A stretch of 19,654 bases of DNA from an uncultured Bacteroidota bacterium (GCA_902609035.1 CACLQG010000021.1:1-19654), one strand, 5' to 3'; positions 1 to 7,817 are shown, counted from the first letter of the stretch. Program-made: numbers and translations. The notes: generated from the sequence alone by a model not told the origin.

Positions 1-554
1 AGGAAGAATGTCAATTAGATTTAACACATAATTTGTTTTAATTGAGTAAGCTACATTGTCTGCTACATCAACTCTAATTCCGGATGAATTTATTCCTATC
101 AAATTCCCTTTTTCATCAAATAAAGGCCCTCCACTATTTCCAGCTTGAATTGGAGCAGTTATTTGATATGTTGTTATATCTCCATCAAAACCAGTCTTAG
201 AACTAATCATTCCGTCTGTTACTTTTATCTCCTTACCCATTATAGATAGTGCCATTGGATAACCATAGGCATAGATCTTAGTACCCACATCACTAGATCG
301 AGTTTTAAAATTATAAGGAGGATCACTTACTCCATCAAAATTTGCATCAACTATTTTGATAATTGCTAAATCATTTGTTTTGTCAACCTGAATTACCCCT
401 GCATTAAATTTTTGAACTTCTTCATTTAAAACGAATTCAACCTCGATTTTGTCAGCATCCTCAATCACGTGAAGGTAATCAGATAGGTTAGGAAAGTTTT
501 TAGGGTTTAAAAAAAAGATAGATTTGTTGCCAATATGTTGCCAAAATAAAGCCA
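1..554 (-). CDS. Trypsin-like (S1C/Do-type) serine peptidase, C-terminal end cut by window edge, N-terminal region apparently missing
   Basis: The reverse strand is open from an ATG at 554 to the left edge. It encodes about 184 residues with the second half of a chymotrypsin-fold peptidase: an acidic-residue segment TNDLAIIKI (catalytic Asp) and the nucleophile loop GNSGGPLFDEKGNLIGINSS (catalytic Ser), followed by a typical final strand ending near IDILP. The His region reads SDYLHVIEDADKIEVEF, where family members usually have a glycine-rich strand and TN-x-HVI. The roughly 35 residues before it do not look like the first beta-barrel strands, and an in-frame stop lies just upstream of the ATG. 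In the next reading frame, positions 475-486 read YLIT, as expected immediately before HVI. This suggests a small deletion or frameshift and a decayed 5' end. The peptidase identity is secure; whether the gene is functional is doubtful. It could also be a lineage-specific variant with a different N-terminus. Confidence 0.75.
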
Positions 555-603
555 TAATAATCTTAATATATTGTTTTATAGTTATTTATTATTTATAAAA
601 GTA

Positions 604-615
604 CTCCTGTAGGAG
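604..615. repeat. Short perfect palindrome CTCCTGTAGGAG upstream of the peptidase ORF
   Basis: Two 5-bp arms (CTCCT/AGGAG) surround a 2-bp centre, about 50 bp upstream of the peptidase ATG. The 555-731 gap holds nothing else I can support. It might be an operator-like site, but the arms are short and chance is possible. Confidence 0.2.
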
Positions 616-731
616 CTACAACCATCATTTTAACAAGCCAATGAAATATCACAAAAAACACCTTCAACATACAAACTTAGGTTAAGGATATTATTGTAAG
701 AATAATAATAAATCAATTTTGATGTTACTAC

Positions 732-2264
732 TTAGTTAAAACTCAATTCGGCATTGTTCTTTTTAGGATCAAAAATCTTAGTATCCATCTCCTCAATTTT
801 TTTTCCTCCAACAAAAATATTTTTTAAATGAACGCTTAAATCATTCTTTTGGGTCTCAGAATAGTGCCTAAAAAAAGCCCACTTTTTGGGAAAGGCCTTA
901 ACAAAACTACAATCCTCAATGGTTATATTTTTGATTTTCCCCAAAGGAGAAGTCTGGCTATTTCTTTTGGTAATATAAAAGTTGATCGCTGTTTGCTTTC
1001 GATTCGGGTGACAATACTCAGCGTGAATATTTTTGAACATCACTTCATTCACAAATGCCCCGTCCCTTACATTGATTCCCATCACACGGTCCGATTCAAT
1101 AATATCGTTGTCCTCAAAGATGATTTTTTGCATGAGCTCACAATAGGTTTCAGTTCCTATTTTTAAACCTGATTTTTTTGTTAAAAACACATTATTTCGG
1201 ATGATAATTCTTTCTACATTGGGAATCATGTCATGATTTTCACCCCTTCCAGTGCATTTTATTGCAACAGTGTCATCCCCAGCCCATCCAAATGAGTTTT
1301 CAATCAATATATCACTAGAACTATCTGGATCCCATCCATCAAGACTGCCAAGATATTTACTTTCAGTTGGGTTGTTCATGAGTTTACAATAACTAAAACT
1401 AATATGCTTGGAGTTGAGAATATGGGTATTCCATCGGGCAGCGTCTTTCAATAACACTCCTTCTATTTTTATATTCTTTGAACGGTAAATCAACAAAAGC
1501 CTTATACCTCCAATCTTTAAAGATTGCTCTGGGTGTGATAACGCACCAATTTGAGTTCCATTACCATCCAGCGTTCCTAAACCTGAAATTTGAAGGTTAT
1601 GAACATCTTTGATAAGAATAAAGTGATTAATTTTTGTTTTATCATTTGATATATAACTATTAAGTGAATGATCATCTGCTATAATTCGTGCATTTTTACT
1701 GAGGTGAATTTGACTATTACTTCTAAACTCAAGTTTATAAGTTTTATATATACCGGGAGGAAAATAGAGCACATTTTCACTTCCAGAAATTTCATCCAAA
1801 GCCTTTTGAATTTTTAATGTTTCATTTTTTTTACCGCTATTATTCACATCATAAACATCCACTATGTTTATTCTATTTTCTGGGATAACTTCTGGGGCTT
1901 CAAACAATAAAACCAAACGTTTTGTAAAATCTAGATTTTGCTTAAAACGAATTACAATGTAACCCAATCGATCCATTATAAATGAAAGTTGCTTACCTGA
2001 TTTCTCGCCTTTAATATTGTATCGCTTTGGTGATATAGACCATTCAGATTCATTAAAATAAAAGTCTGAAGACTGTAACTTAATACTAATAGGCTTCCCC
2101 CTATAAGTAACACGAGCAAATTTGTAACTGGATAGACCGTGAGTCAATGGAACATCGTTTTGTTCATATACCTCAATATTTTTGCCATCAGCAAAAACTT
2201 TAAAAGTCTGAGCTTTTGATTGAAAACCTAATAAATAAATAAATATTAGAAGTATATATTGCAA
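732..2264 (-). CDS. Secreted right-handed beta-helix glycoside hydrolase, GH28/GH49-like (clan GH-N)
   Basis: This 510-residue protein starts with a clear signal peptide (residues 1-19, hydrophobic core ending SKAQ). Residues about 20-130 form a beta-rich N-terminal domain, as in GH49 dextranase-type enzymes. From about 133 it is a right-handed parallel beta-helix, opening with a pectate-lyase-superfamily segment (INIVDVYDVNNSG..., YFPPGIYKTYKL) and followed by many ISGLGTLDGNG / IKIEGVLL / ILIENS coils. The expected active-site acids are present as D312-P-D314 and D330-D331. The GHG motif of classical polygalacturonases is replaced by SGLKIGTE (365-372). It should cleave a polysaccharide outside the cytoplasm, but the substrate cannot be read from the sequence. 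It is the last gene of the minus-strand glycan block, 475 bp from its upstream neighbour. I am sure of the beta-helix enzyme fold and less sure of family placement. Confidence 0.8.
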   Translation of the reverse strand: MQYILLIFIYLLGFQSKAQTFKVFADGKNIEVYEQNDVPLTHGLSSYKFARVTYRGKPISIKLQSSDFYFNESEWSISPKRYNIKGEKSGKQLSFIMDRLGYIVIRFKQNLDFTKRLVLLFEAPEVIPENRINIVDVYDVNNSGKKNETLKIQKALDEISGSENVLYFPPGIYKTYKLEFRSNSQIHLSKNARIIADDHSLNSYISNDKTKINHFILIKDVHNLQISGLGTLDGNGTQIGALSHPEQSLKIGGIRLLLIYRSKNIKIEGVLLKDAARWNTHILNSKHISFSYCKLMNNPTESKYLGSLDGWDPDSSSDILIENSFGWAGDDTVAIKCTGRGENHDMIPNVERIIIRNNVFLTKKSGLKIGTETYCELMQKIIFEDNDIIESDRVMGINVRDGAFVNEVMFKNIHAEYCHPNRKQTAINFYITKRNSQTSPLGKIKNITIEDCSFVKAFPKKWAFFRHYSETQKNDLSVHLKNIFVGGKKIEEMDTKIFDPKKNNAELSFN

Positions 2265-2350
2265 CCTGTAAAATTTAAAACAAAATAGTAATTTATTTCA
2301 AATCTATTTCTCTTTACAACCATCTGAAAAACAATCTTTTTAGAATTTTA

Positions 2351-2434
2351 TTACATCTCTCTTACTACAAAGCTACTCTTCCCTTTAGGAATAAAATCAT
2401 AGGCCCGAACTTGCCTTCTGGCTAGATGCCTCAT
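2351..2434 (-). pseudogene. Possible gene remnant: 27-codon C-terminal fragment
   Basis: On the minus strand an open frame encodes 27 residues ending RAYDFIPKGKSSFVVREM and a stop codon. It is richer in G+C than the DNA around it, and its amino-acid mix (charged turns, then a beta-strand-like SSFVVRE ending) looks like the tail of a real protein rather than chance translation of AT-rich DNA. An in-frame stop lies four codons before its ATG, so no longer gene can be reconstructed. I do not recognise the family. It may be a small real ORF, a deletion remnant of a former gene in the cluster, or chance. Confidence 0.3.
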
Positions 2435-2467
2435 TTTAAGAATTTAGACTATATCCTAATGTTGAAA

Positions 2468-2509
2468 ATAGAATAATCAGCCATAAATATTAGCCTAATC
2501 CTATTCTAT
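2468..2509. repeat. Inverted repeat ATAGAATA ... TATTCTAT
   Basis: Perfect 8-bp arms at 2468-2475 and 2502-2509 with a 26-bp spacer. It is AT-only apart from one G/C pair, so a hairpin would be weak. It lies in the gap between two glycan genes and has no T tract, so a terminator role is not supported. Confidence 0.25.
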
Positions 2510-2739
2510 GAAGTCATCCTTTCACTTTAGAATATTTTTGACTTATATCCCATTTTCTAAATTCTTTATTTTTAATATATTGATGAGATAAGTTCGATAT
2601 CCACCACAACCTTAAACAAGCTCACCTCATTAAGAAAATTACAAAAAGTTCTTACAGGTCAATGATCATTATGATTTACAATATATTTGACTTTTTGCCA
2701 ATCTAAGGGATAAGAAACCTTATTGCTTAGAGATTAACT

Positions 2740-4392
2740 TTAAAAAGATGAACTTTCAAAGAAAGGCCATTTTGAAAAATTCCTATCCGTACTATTATTA
2801 TTTACCCTTGTAATTACCCACTGATCCTTAGGAGATTCAAGATCATACTCAATAGTGTTGCCATTAGGGTGATGAAAACGATAGTTTAATTGTCTTTCGT
2901 CGCTATTATTTTCAATTATTTTTTCTAAAATGTTTTTAGCGGAATTGGAATGGACAATTGCCATTAAACCCAATTCCTTTTTGGAATATGTAACAAGAAA
3001 GACATATTCTGTAATGGAATATATTTGCCAGTTAGCTGATGATATTATAGCTTGTTTTCCCTTTGGTATATTTACTTTCCCCTTAGTGCATGCAAAGTCT
3101 TTATAAACTCCAGTATTGTTCCATTCCACAAAATTATCCCCTGGACCAAACATGTGAAAGGTTTCCCTCATCTCCGATGCACTATCGTTCAAAAATAGCA
3201 TAATGGGTTTGGCAACAATTAAGGAACGTTTGCCTTGGTTTGCACCACCTGCAGATAATAGATAATCCTTATGTCCTGATATAATTTCTGGACAAGAATT
3301 GTATCCATGACCCATTTTTATAAAATATGGCTTTGGTTTATTTAAAATCCACTCCATCACTTTATCTGCAGGTTTATATGATGAAAAGGTTGCCCACAAG
3401 GCATGATGCTCTCCCCTTGACATGTCAATCGATAATGAATCGTCGTAAAGACTAGCCCAAACCTTTAGCATAACTGTATGGTAATCTGAATCAATATTGG
3501 TCTTAAAGTTTTTACCAAACCTTCTTCGGTTTGGAGGAAAATGTTTGAACTTGTAACTGCTCAGAGAATATTGCCAATTGAGACGATCCAGTAATTTTCC
3601 AGAAAGGTATCGAATATCACCAGAGGCAAATTCATATAAATTCAAAAGTGCACAATAGGTATATCCCAAATAGGGTGCTGAATTAAATTCATAGAATCCA
3701 TAAGTGATTATTTCCTCCAAAAAAAGCTTCAACTTTTGGGCTACACCATTAGTATTGTTGTCATATTTAGGATCGGTATTTCCGTGATCCTTAAGCCATT
3801 GGTTTTTTAAAAAACGAGAACCTTCAGTCATTAAAATATGATTTTCAGAATCTTCTAAAAACATATAACCGACATTCCTTCTGAATTCACTTCCCTCTAT
3901 TGTAAGTATATTATCCAATAAGTGATCCCTAGTTTTGGGGAACAATAAATCAGGGCTTTCTCCAAAAAGATAAAGCAGAGCAGTAAATGCCATAGCAGTA
4001 AAATCATAGTCGCCCAAAGGATAGAGTAACCAAGGAGATCCTGGGTGACCTACTGCTTTTTGATTCATTAAATATCTATTCATCTCCTCAACCCTTTTAC
4101 CTTCCAATAAACAACTAATTACAATACGTGAATTTTTTAAATTCACCTTCTCATCAAGCTTCCAATCTTGAGGCGTTTTAGATGTCCATCCATCTAGAAT
4201 TTTTTGTTTTAGGTCTGAATTATTATGGAAAGAAAATGTTCGCTCTACGGGGACTTCAACGTTTCCAAGCTTGATTGGCTGATCGATTTTTCTCCCTGCA
4301 CCAGCAAAAATATTTACCAATACATAAAGTATGACAATAAGTGAGGCCACAATAATGGATAAATAGAAAAAAAAATTTTTTATTTTTATCAA
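2740..4392 (-). CDS. Membrane-anchored or secreted protein of unknown family, possibly polysaccharide-lyase-like
   Basis: The protein has 550 residues. Residues 8-30 form one hydrophobic segment (signal anchor or uncleaved signal), so the bulk is probably periplasmic or surface-side. The first part (about 60-350) is helix-rich, with motifs such as DSENHILMTEGSRFLKNQW (181-199) and EFNSAPYLGYTYCALLNLYE (235-254). This arrangement suggests a helical toroid like that of chondroitin AC/alginate-type lyases. From about 355 (FIKMGHGYNSCPEIISGHKD, then SAGGANQGKRS) the sequence becomes beta-rich, as in the C-terminal sandwich of such lyases. Candidate catalytic-type residues are N184, H185, Y238/Y241, Y244 and H374, but I cannot align them to a known family. 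It sits between esterase and GH28-like genes on the same strand, which supports a role on glycans. Function is inferred from fold impression and context only. Confidence 0.7.
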   Translation of the reverse strand: MIKIKNFFFYLSIIVASLIVILYVLVNIFAGAGRKIDQPIKLGNVEVPVERTFSFHNNSDLKQKILDGWTSKTPQDWKLDEKVNLKNSRIVISCLLEGKRVEEMNRYLMNQKAVGHPGSPWLLYPLGDYDFTAMAFTALLYLFGESPDLLFPKTRDHLLDNILTIEGSEFRRNVGYMFLEDSENHILMTEGSRFLKNQWLKDHGNTDPKYDNNTNGVAQKLKLFLEEIITYGFYEFNSAPYLGYTYCALLNLYEFASGDIRYLSGKLLDRLNWQYSLSSYKFKHFPPNRRRFGKNFKTNIDSDYHTVMLKVWASLYDDSLSIDMSRGEHHALWATFSSYKPADKVMEWILNKPKPYFIKMGHGYNSCPEIISGHKDYLLSAGGANQGKRSLIVAKPIMLFLNDSASEMRETFHMFGPGDNFVEWNNTGVYKDFACTKGKVNIPKGKQAIISSANWQIYSITEYVFLVTYSKKELGLMAIVHSNSAKNILEKIIENNSDERQLNYRFHHPNGNTIEYDLESPKDQWVITRVNNNSTDRNFSKWPFFESSSF

Positions 4393-4550
4393 AGAAATTA
4401 AATTTTAAATTATTGTTTTATAATAAAAATAAGATTTATTTTAATTTTTAGGTGTTTAGTGAATAGTATAAATCACTTACAGATGTTCTAATAAAATATC
4501 TTTTTCCACTATCAACTTCTCTGTTGTTTTTTTATATAAAAATCCAATCA

Positions 4551-4567
4551 ATTTTTCTCAGAAAAAT
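4551..4567. promoter_or_regulatory. 17-bp palindrome ATTTTTCT-C-AGAAAAAT, possible operator
   Basis: Arms of 8 bp match perfectly around a single central base. It lies about 160 bp upstream of the start of the 550-residue protein gene (4392, minus). It might be a binding site for a dimeric regulator. The simple T/A composition makes chance formation quite possible. Confidence 0.3.
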
Positions 4568-4787
4568 CAAAGGTCAAAACATGAGACAATTAAAAAGAGG
4601 AATATAGATTACTGGATAAAGCAGTTAACTAGTTTATAACCATAAACCTGAACAAGATGGATTTTAAGTATGACTTCTTTCATAATAGGAAATTAGCTTA
4701 ACTAGAAAAAGCCATCCCTAATAATAAACACAGGAATAAAGCATAGGAATCTTATTGACAATCAAATAAGGATAAAACCGTTAAAAA

Positions 4788-4830
4788 TTGTCCTAGTTTC
4801 TCCAACCTAGTGGGCAGGACAGCAGGACAA
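4788..4830. repeat. Structured element with nested inverted repeats
   Basis: Outer arms TTGTCCT (4788-4794) and AGGACAA (4824-4830) enclose an inner hairpin CTAGTTT/AACCTAG (4793-4799 and 4804-4810, one mismatch, CTCC loop). AGGACA occurs twice in tandem (4817-4822 and 4824-4829), so two alternative outer pairings exist. The plus strand continues into ATTTTTT at 4832-4838, giving a terminator-like look. No gene that it would terminate is visible on the plus strand. It could also be a small dispersed repeat. Confidence 0.4.
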
Positions 4831-4973
4831 CATTTTTTAAAACCTCAATCTCATTTCAAAAAATGGATAAACATAAAGGAACTTTGCACTAGATTAAAAA
4901 GTTAACAAATTGAAAACCTGCAATACCTCCCACACCCCTGCACAAAAACCCTGAATAGTAGCATCACTAAAAG

Positions 4974-5066
4974 CTATTTAGATGAATGAAAATAGTAGTT
5001 TAAAATAGATTTGAATTGGTCCCAACCTTTTGGAATTCGGTAATTTATGGCATTATGAGCTTTAAC
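4974..5066 (-). pseudogene. Possible gene remnant: 30-codon C-terminal fragment downstream of the esterase
   Basis: After an in-frame stop, the minus strand reads 30 codons ending in KGWDQFKSILNYYFHSSK before a TAG. The stretch AHNAINYRIPKGWDQF followed by an amphipathic helix resembles the end of an alpha/beta-hydrolase, where the catalytic His precedes the last helix. The intact esterase next to it ends in a similar manner (KHRWDSGWIPEAINFL). No ATG and no upstream continuation are found. A remnant of a second esterase is my best guess, with low certainty. Confidence 0.3.
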
Positions 5067-5145
5067 TTAGAAAAAACCATCTTACAAAACGAACCCTAAA
5101 TAAAGCTAATTAATAATAGGGGAATTATTTTAATCATTCCAAATG

Positions 5146-6060
5146 TTATTCATTTTCAACAAGAAAATTTATGGCCTCTGGTATCCAGCCGCTGTCCCAT
5201 CGATGCTTTCGTTTTCGTTCATAAAGATACAAATGTGGAATTCCCAATTCAACCATTAATTTATGAATAACGGTTCCTCCTTTAGCACGATTTCCTTCTG
5301 TGTTGTAATAAAAAATTCGTGAAGTCATTCCAAGTTTATCCTTGTTTTTTTTTAAAAGTGTAGAGACTCTGTATTTTTCAAAATTCTCTAAATCTCCAAA
5401 TGTCGATACTGCGGCCTTTACAAAAGAACTATCTGCCGGTACATTAGTATCCATTCTTATCCCAATATCCCATCCAGCAGCTTTTTTGAAAATCTCAGGG
5501 TTTCTTAGTAATAAAGTAAGTGCTCCCCACCCTGATTTACTAAAACCCATCAGGAGTCTTCCTTCTTTTCCTCTGATTGTCGGGTAATTTTCATCAACAA
5601 ATGGTAATACTGTTTTTAAGAAATGACTTTCATCTTGTTTGGTTTTATCGACAGAGTGATCGGAATACCAGGGTAAATGTGTATAACCAGGGAATACACA
5701 TATTAGCTTATATTTATTGTGAAGATCGCCTTTTATGATCTCCATCAGAGGATCTCCACTTTTTTTATTGCCTTGTTCGCGAACTGGGAGTACATATAAA
5801 ACTTTATATTTTTTATTAATTGAGAAATGATCAGGGAGAAGTATACGAATAGTTGTATTTTCTTTCTGAAAAGGTGAAGATATGTTATATGACTTAATTT
5901 CATTTGAGTATTGCCCATGTATAAAAACAATATTTAATAAACAGATAAATACGAGTAGAAAAAAATCTCCGATAATTAATTTTCTTAGTCTGTCAGTGAA
6001 TATTTTTAATAATTTATTTATTTCCGAATATACCTCTAAGATTCCATTTTCCTGTTTCAT
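5146..6060 (-). CDS. Esterase D/feruloyl-esterase-like alpha/beta hydrolase, secreted or inner-membrane anchored
   Basis: The 304-residue protein belongs to the alpha/beta-hydrolase esterase group. The nucleophile elbow MGFSKSGWGA puts Ser174 in the G-x-S-x-S-G position, and His286 in KHRWDSGW is the likely catalytic His. An Asp or Glu in the 225-257 region should complete the triad. Residues about 29-48 are strongly hydrophobic and end in HGQ, like a signal peptide, but 28 residues (RLRK just before) precede this core, longer than a usual n-region. No later ATG gives a shorter signal, so either the protein is N-terminally anchored or a non-ATG start is used. It probably removes acyl groups (acetyl or feruloyl) from a glycan. 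It lies 91 bp after GH43 on the same strand, and a 13-bp palindrome AAGTTTTAAACTT (6123-6135) sits in that gap. Confidence 0.75.
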   Translation of the reverse strand: MKQENGILEVYSEINKLLKIFTDRLRKLIIGDFFLLVFICLLNIVFIHGQYSNEIKSYNISSPFQKENTTIRILLPDHFSINKKYKVLYVLPVREQGNKKSGDPLMEIIKGDLHNKYKLICVFPGYTHLPWYSDHSVDKTKQDESHFLKTVLPFVDENYPTIRGKEGRLLMGFSKSGWGALTLLLRNPEIFKKAAGWDIGIRMDTNVPADSSFVKAAVSTFGDLENFEKYRVSTLLKKNKDKLGMTSRIFYYNTEGNRAKGGTVIHKLMVELGIPHLYLYERKRKHRWDSGWIPEAINFLVENE

Positions 6061-6151
6061 CTTTATATAATTTATACTTCATTTTTTGTAGCAAAATATA
6101 TATACTCCATTTATTATCTGTGAAGTTTTAAACTTTAATTCTTAAATAAAA

Positions 6152-7789
6152 TTATCGAATTACAAAATCCCCTAACCTGAAAAATTTAAAATCGGCTATA
6201 TTTGTTTTCTCAGCACCATCACCTACAGCAAAAACCCCAAAAGTTGCTGCCGACCATGCATTACGTTTTTTTATACCAATCCATCCCAAATCTGGATTTC
6301 CTTTTTTATTACCTCTTAAATCAAACCAGCTATCTCCAAAATATATTTCTTCTCCCAATACTTCCCAAATATTTCCATCAGCACTATAATAAAAACGCGC
6401 TGTTTCATCTCCATCCACTTTAATTTTCAGAAACACTTTATTTCCTATCTCATTAGGTACGGTCCATAAAATGGCTTTCTTTCCATTGTTATATTTACCC
6501 ACTTCGAATATTTTTTTTCCTTGGTTTATTGAAGAAGCCAACCAAAAATTCATACCTGGATCGTGATACATGTGCAAACCTGCTTTTTCGTTGTTATCTT
6601 TAGCATCAAAGTCGATTAGGGTAGTAAATTCAAATTTCTTCGCAGTAACTCTTTGTAAAAAAACATTGCTTAATGAATTATCTGAACTTATATCCCCCGG
6701 TTTGGTTTTAATTCTTAAATATCCTGGTCTATCGATGAGAGACCAGGATTTGCCTGAAAAATCAGGTTTAGTGTGGAAGAACCATTGTAATCCCAAGTTC
6801 TCATTATTAAACTCATCAGAAGAAGCTAAATTCAAAATATGTTCTGCTAAGTTTGGCTTTCTGTTTTTCTCACTTGGAATTCGACCGTTAAGAGGTTTCC
6901 ACCAATTATTTTTCCATTCCACAGGCTCCATTAACATGGGACGCCCCAAGCTATAATGAGACAATTCGTGTGCGTGATAAAATAGCCACCAATCATCTTT
7001 TGCTATTTCAATTAAAGTTCCATGTGCCGGCCCCTCAAATTTTGCAGACTTATTATCTGTACAAAACATATTTGGATTTTGAGGATCTAATAGCCAGGGC
7101 CCATTTAGACTTTTTGCACGCATAGTGGAAATTTCGCTAGGTTGATGAGGTCGTGTACCTCCTGGTGAGAAAAGGATATAATAAAATTCCCCATGTTTAA
7201 AAATATCAGGGCCTTCAAAGGGTTTATACCCTGAAATATCAATTTGGGTAATCAACTTTTCAGTTCTTAATCCATCATCACTTAGACTCATTATTGCCCC
7301 TTTGCCAGAAATAACATACAGCTTACCATCATCATCAGCAAAAAATCCTGGGTCAACTCCATCTAATTTAAGTTTTACGGGCTCTGAATAGGGTCCTTCA
7401 GGTTCTTTAGCTTGGTAAACATACATGTTTCCCATTACTGGAACATAAATAAGAAAACGTTTTGTATTTGGATTAAATGCTATCTCTCCCCCCCAAACAC
7501 CACGCAATGTTTCTCCAGTATTTAATATTGGATTTTCTAAAAAAGCATTTCCAATATATTCCCAGTGTATTAAATCTTTTGAATGAATAATGGGTACTCC
7601 TGGTTGCCATTCATTAGAAGAACACATAGCATAATAATCTTCTCCAACCTTAATGATTCCTGGGTCGCTCCAATTACCCGAAACAATTGGATTTGAATAA
7701 TATATGTCTTGTTTATTTTCAACTGGCTGTGAATAAACAGCTAAACAATTAAAAACAATAATAATTAACTTAAGATATATTAGTTGCAT
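6152..7789 (-). CDS. Secreted GH43 family glycosidase (beta-xylosidase / alpha-L-arabinofuranosidase type) with C-terminal concanavalin-like domain
   Basis: A five-bladed beta-propeller of family GH43 is recognised from its three acids, numbered from the chosen start: base Asp42 in NWSDPGIIKVGEDYY, pKa-tuning Asp146 in DGVDPGFFADDDG, and acid Glu192 in PFEGPDIFKHGEFYY. From about residue 325 a beta-sandwich follows (SSDEFNN...LGLQWFFH, LQRVTAKKFEFTTLIDFD, GLHMYHDPG, FGVFAVGDG), matching the C-terminal domain of GH43 xylosidases. The frame is open to an ATG at 7846, but that start would overlap the upstream gene by 29 bp and give a poor signal. The ATG at 7789 gives a proper signal peptide (MQLIYLKLIIIVFNCLAVYS) and a 28-bp gap. 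It acts on alpha-arabinofuranosyl or beta-xylosyl ends; which of these cannot be told. It is co-transcribed with GH106 in all likelihood. Confidence 0.9.
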   Translation of the reverse strand: MQLIYLKLIIIVFNCLAVYSQPVENKQDIYYSNPIVSGNWSDPGIIKVGEDYYAMCSSNEWQPGVPIIHSKDLIHWEYIGNAFLENPILNTGETLRGVWGGEIAFNPNTKRFLIYVPVMGNMYVYQAKEPEGPYSEPVKLKLDGVDPGFFADDDGKLYVISGKGAIMSLSDDGLRTEKLITQIDISGYKPFEGPDIFKHGEFYYILFSPGGTRPHQPSEISTMRAKSLNGPWLLDPQNPNMFCTDNKSAKFEGPAHGTLIEIAKDDWWLFYHAHELSHYSLGRPMLMEPVEWKNNWWKPLNGRIPSEKNRKPNLAEHILNLASSDEFNNENLGLQWFFHTKPDFSGKSWSLIDRPGYLRIKTKPGDISSDNSLSNVFLQRVTAKKFEFTTLIDFDAKDNNEKAGLHMYHDPGMNFWLASSINQGKKIFEVGKYNNGKKAILWTVPNEIGNKVFLKIKVDGDETARFYYSADGNIWEVLGEEIYFGDSWFDLRGNKKGNPDLGWIGIKKRNAWSAATFGVFAVGDGAEKTNIADFKFFRLGDFVIR

Positions 7790-7817
7790 TTTATTTTGAA
7801 TCTGAGGTATTTGCTTT

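Larger units (their letters stand above)
2265..2739. other. 475-bp gap between the GH28-like gene and the 550-aa protein gene; contains a coding-like fragment and an inverted repeat
   Basis: No complete gene is visible. The gap is long for neighbours on the same strand in a catabolic cluster. It contains a 27-codon coding-like tail (2351-2434, minus) and an 8-bp inverted repeat (2468-2509). A further short open stretch right after the upstream stop (about 2662-2725, minus) reads like protein, with PLDWQKVKYIVNHNDH before its stop, but is too short to call. Confidence 0.5.
4393..5145. other. 753-bp gap upstream of the 550-aa protein gene; non-coding with structured repeats and a coding-like fragment
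   Basis: No full gene is seen on either strand. The first 170 bp upstream of the gene starting at 4392 are extremely AT-rich and carry a 17-bp palindrome (4551-4567). A compact, less AT-rich structured element lies at 4788-4830. A 30-codon protein-like tail (4974-5066, minus) lies close to the end of the esterase gene. The length and content fit a place where one or more genes of the cluster were lost. Confidence 0.5.

Noticed and set aside
593..670. 25-codon minus-strand ORF in the gap upstream of the peptidase
   Set aside because: Very short, hydrophobic, no recognisable motif, and expected by chance.
2587..2640. Minus-strand stretch reading NEVSLFKVVVDIELISS in the 2265-2739 gap
   Set aside because: A stop-free run of this length is common by chance across six frames and no family is suggested.
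2706..2730. Small hairpin ATAAG/CTTAT just after the 550-aa protein stop
   Set aside because: Five AT-rich pairs without a T tract are too weak to call a terminator.
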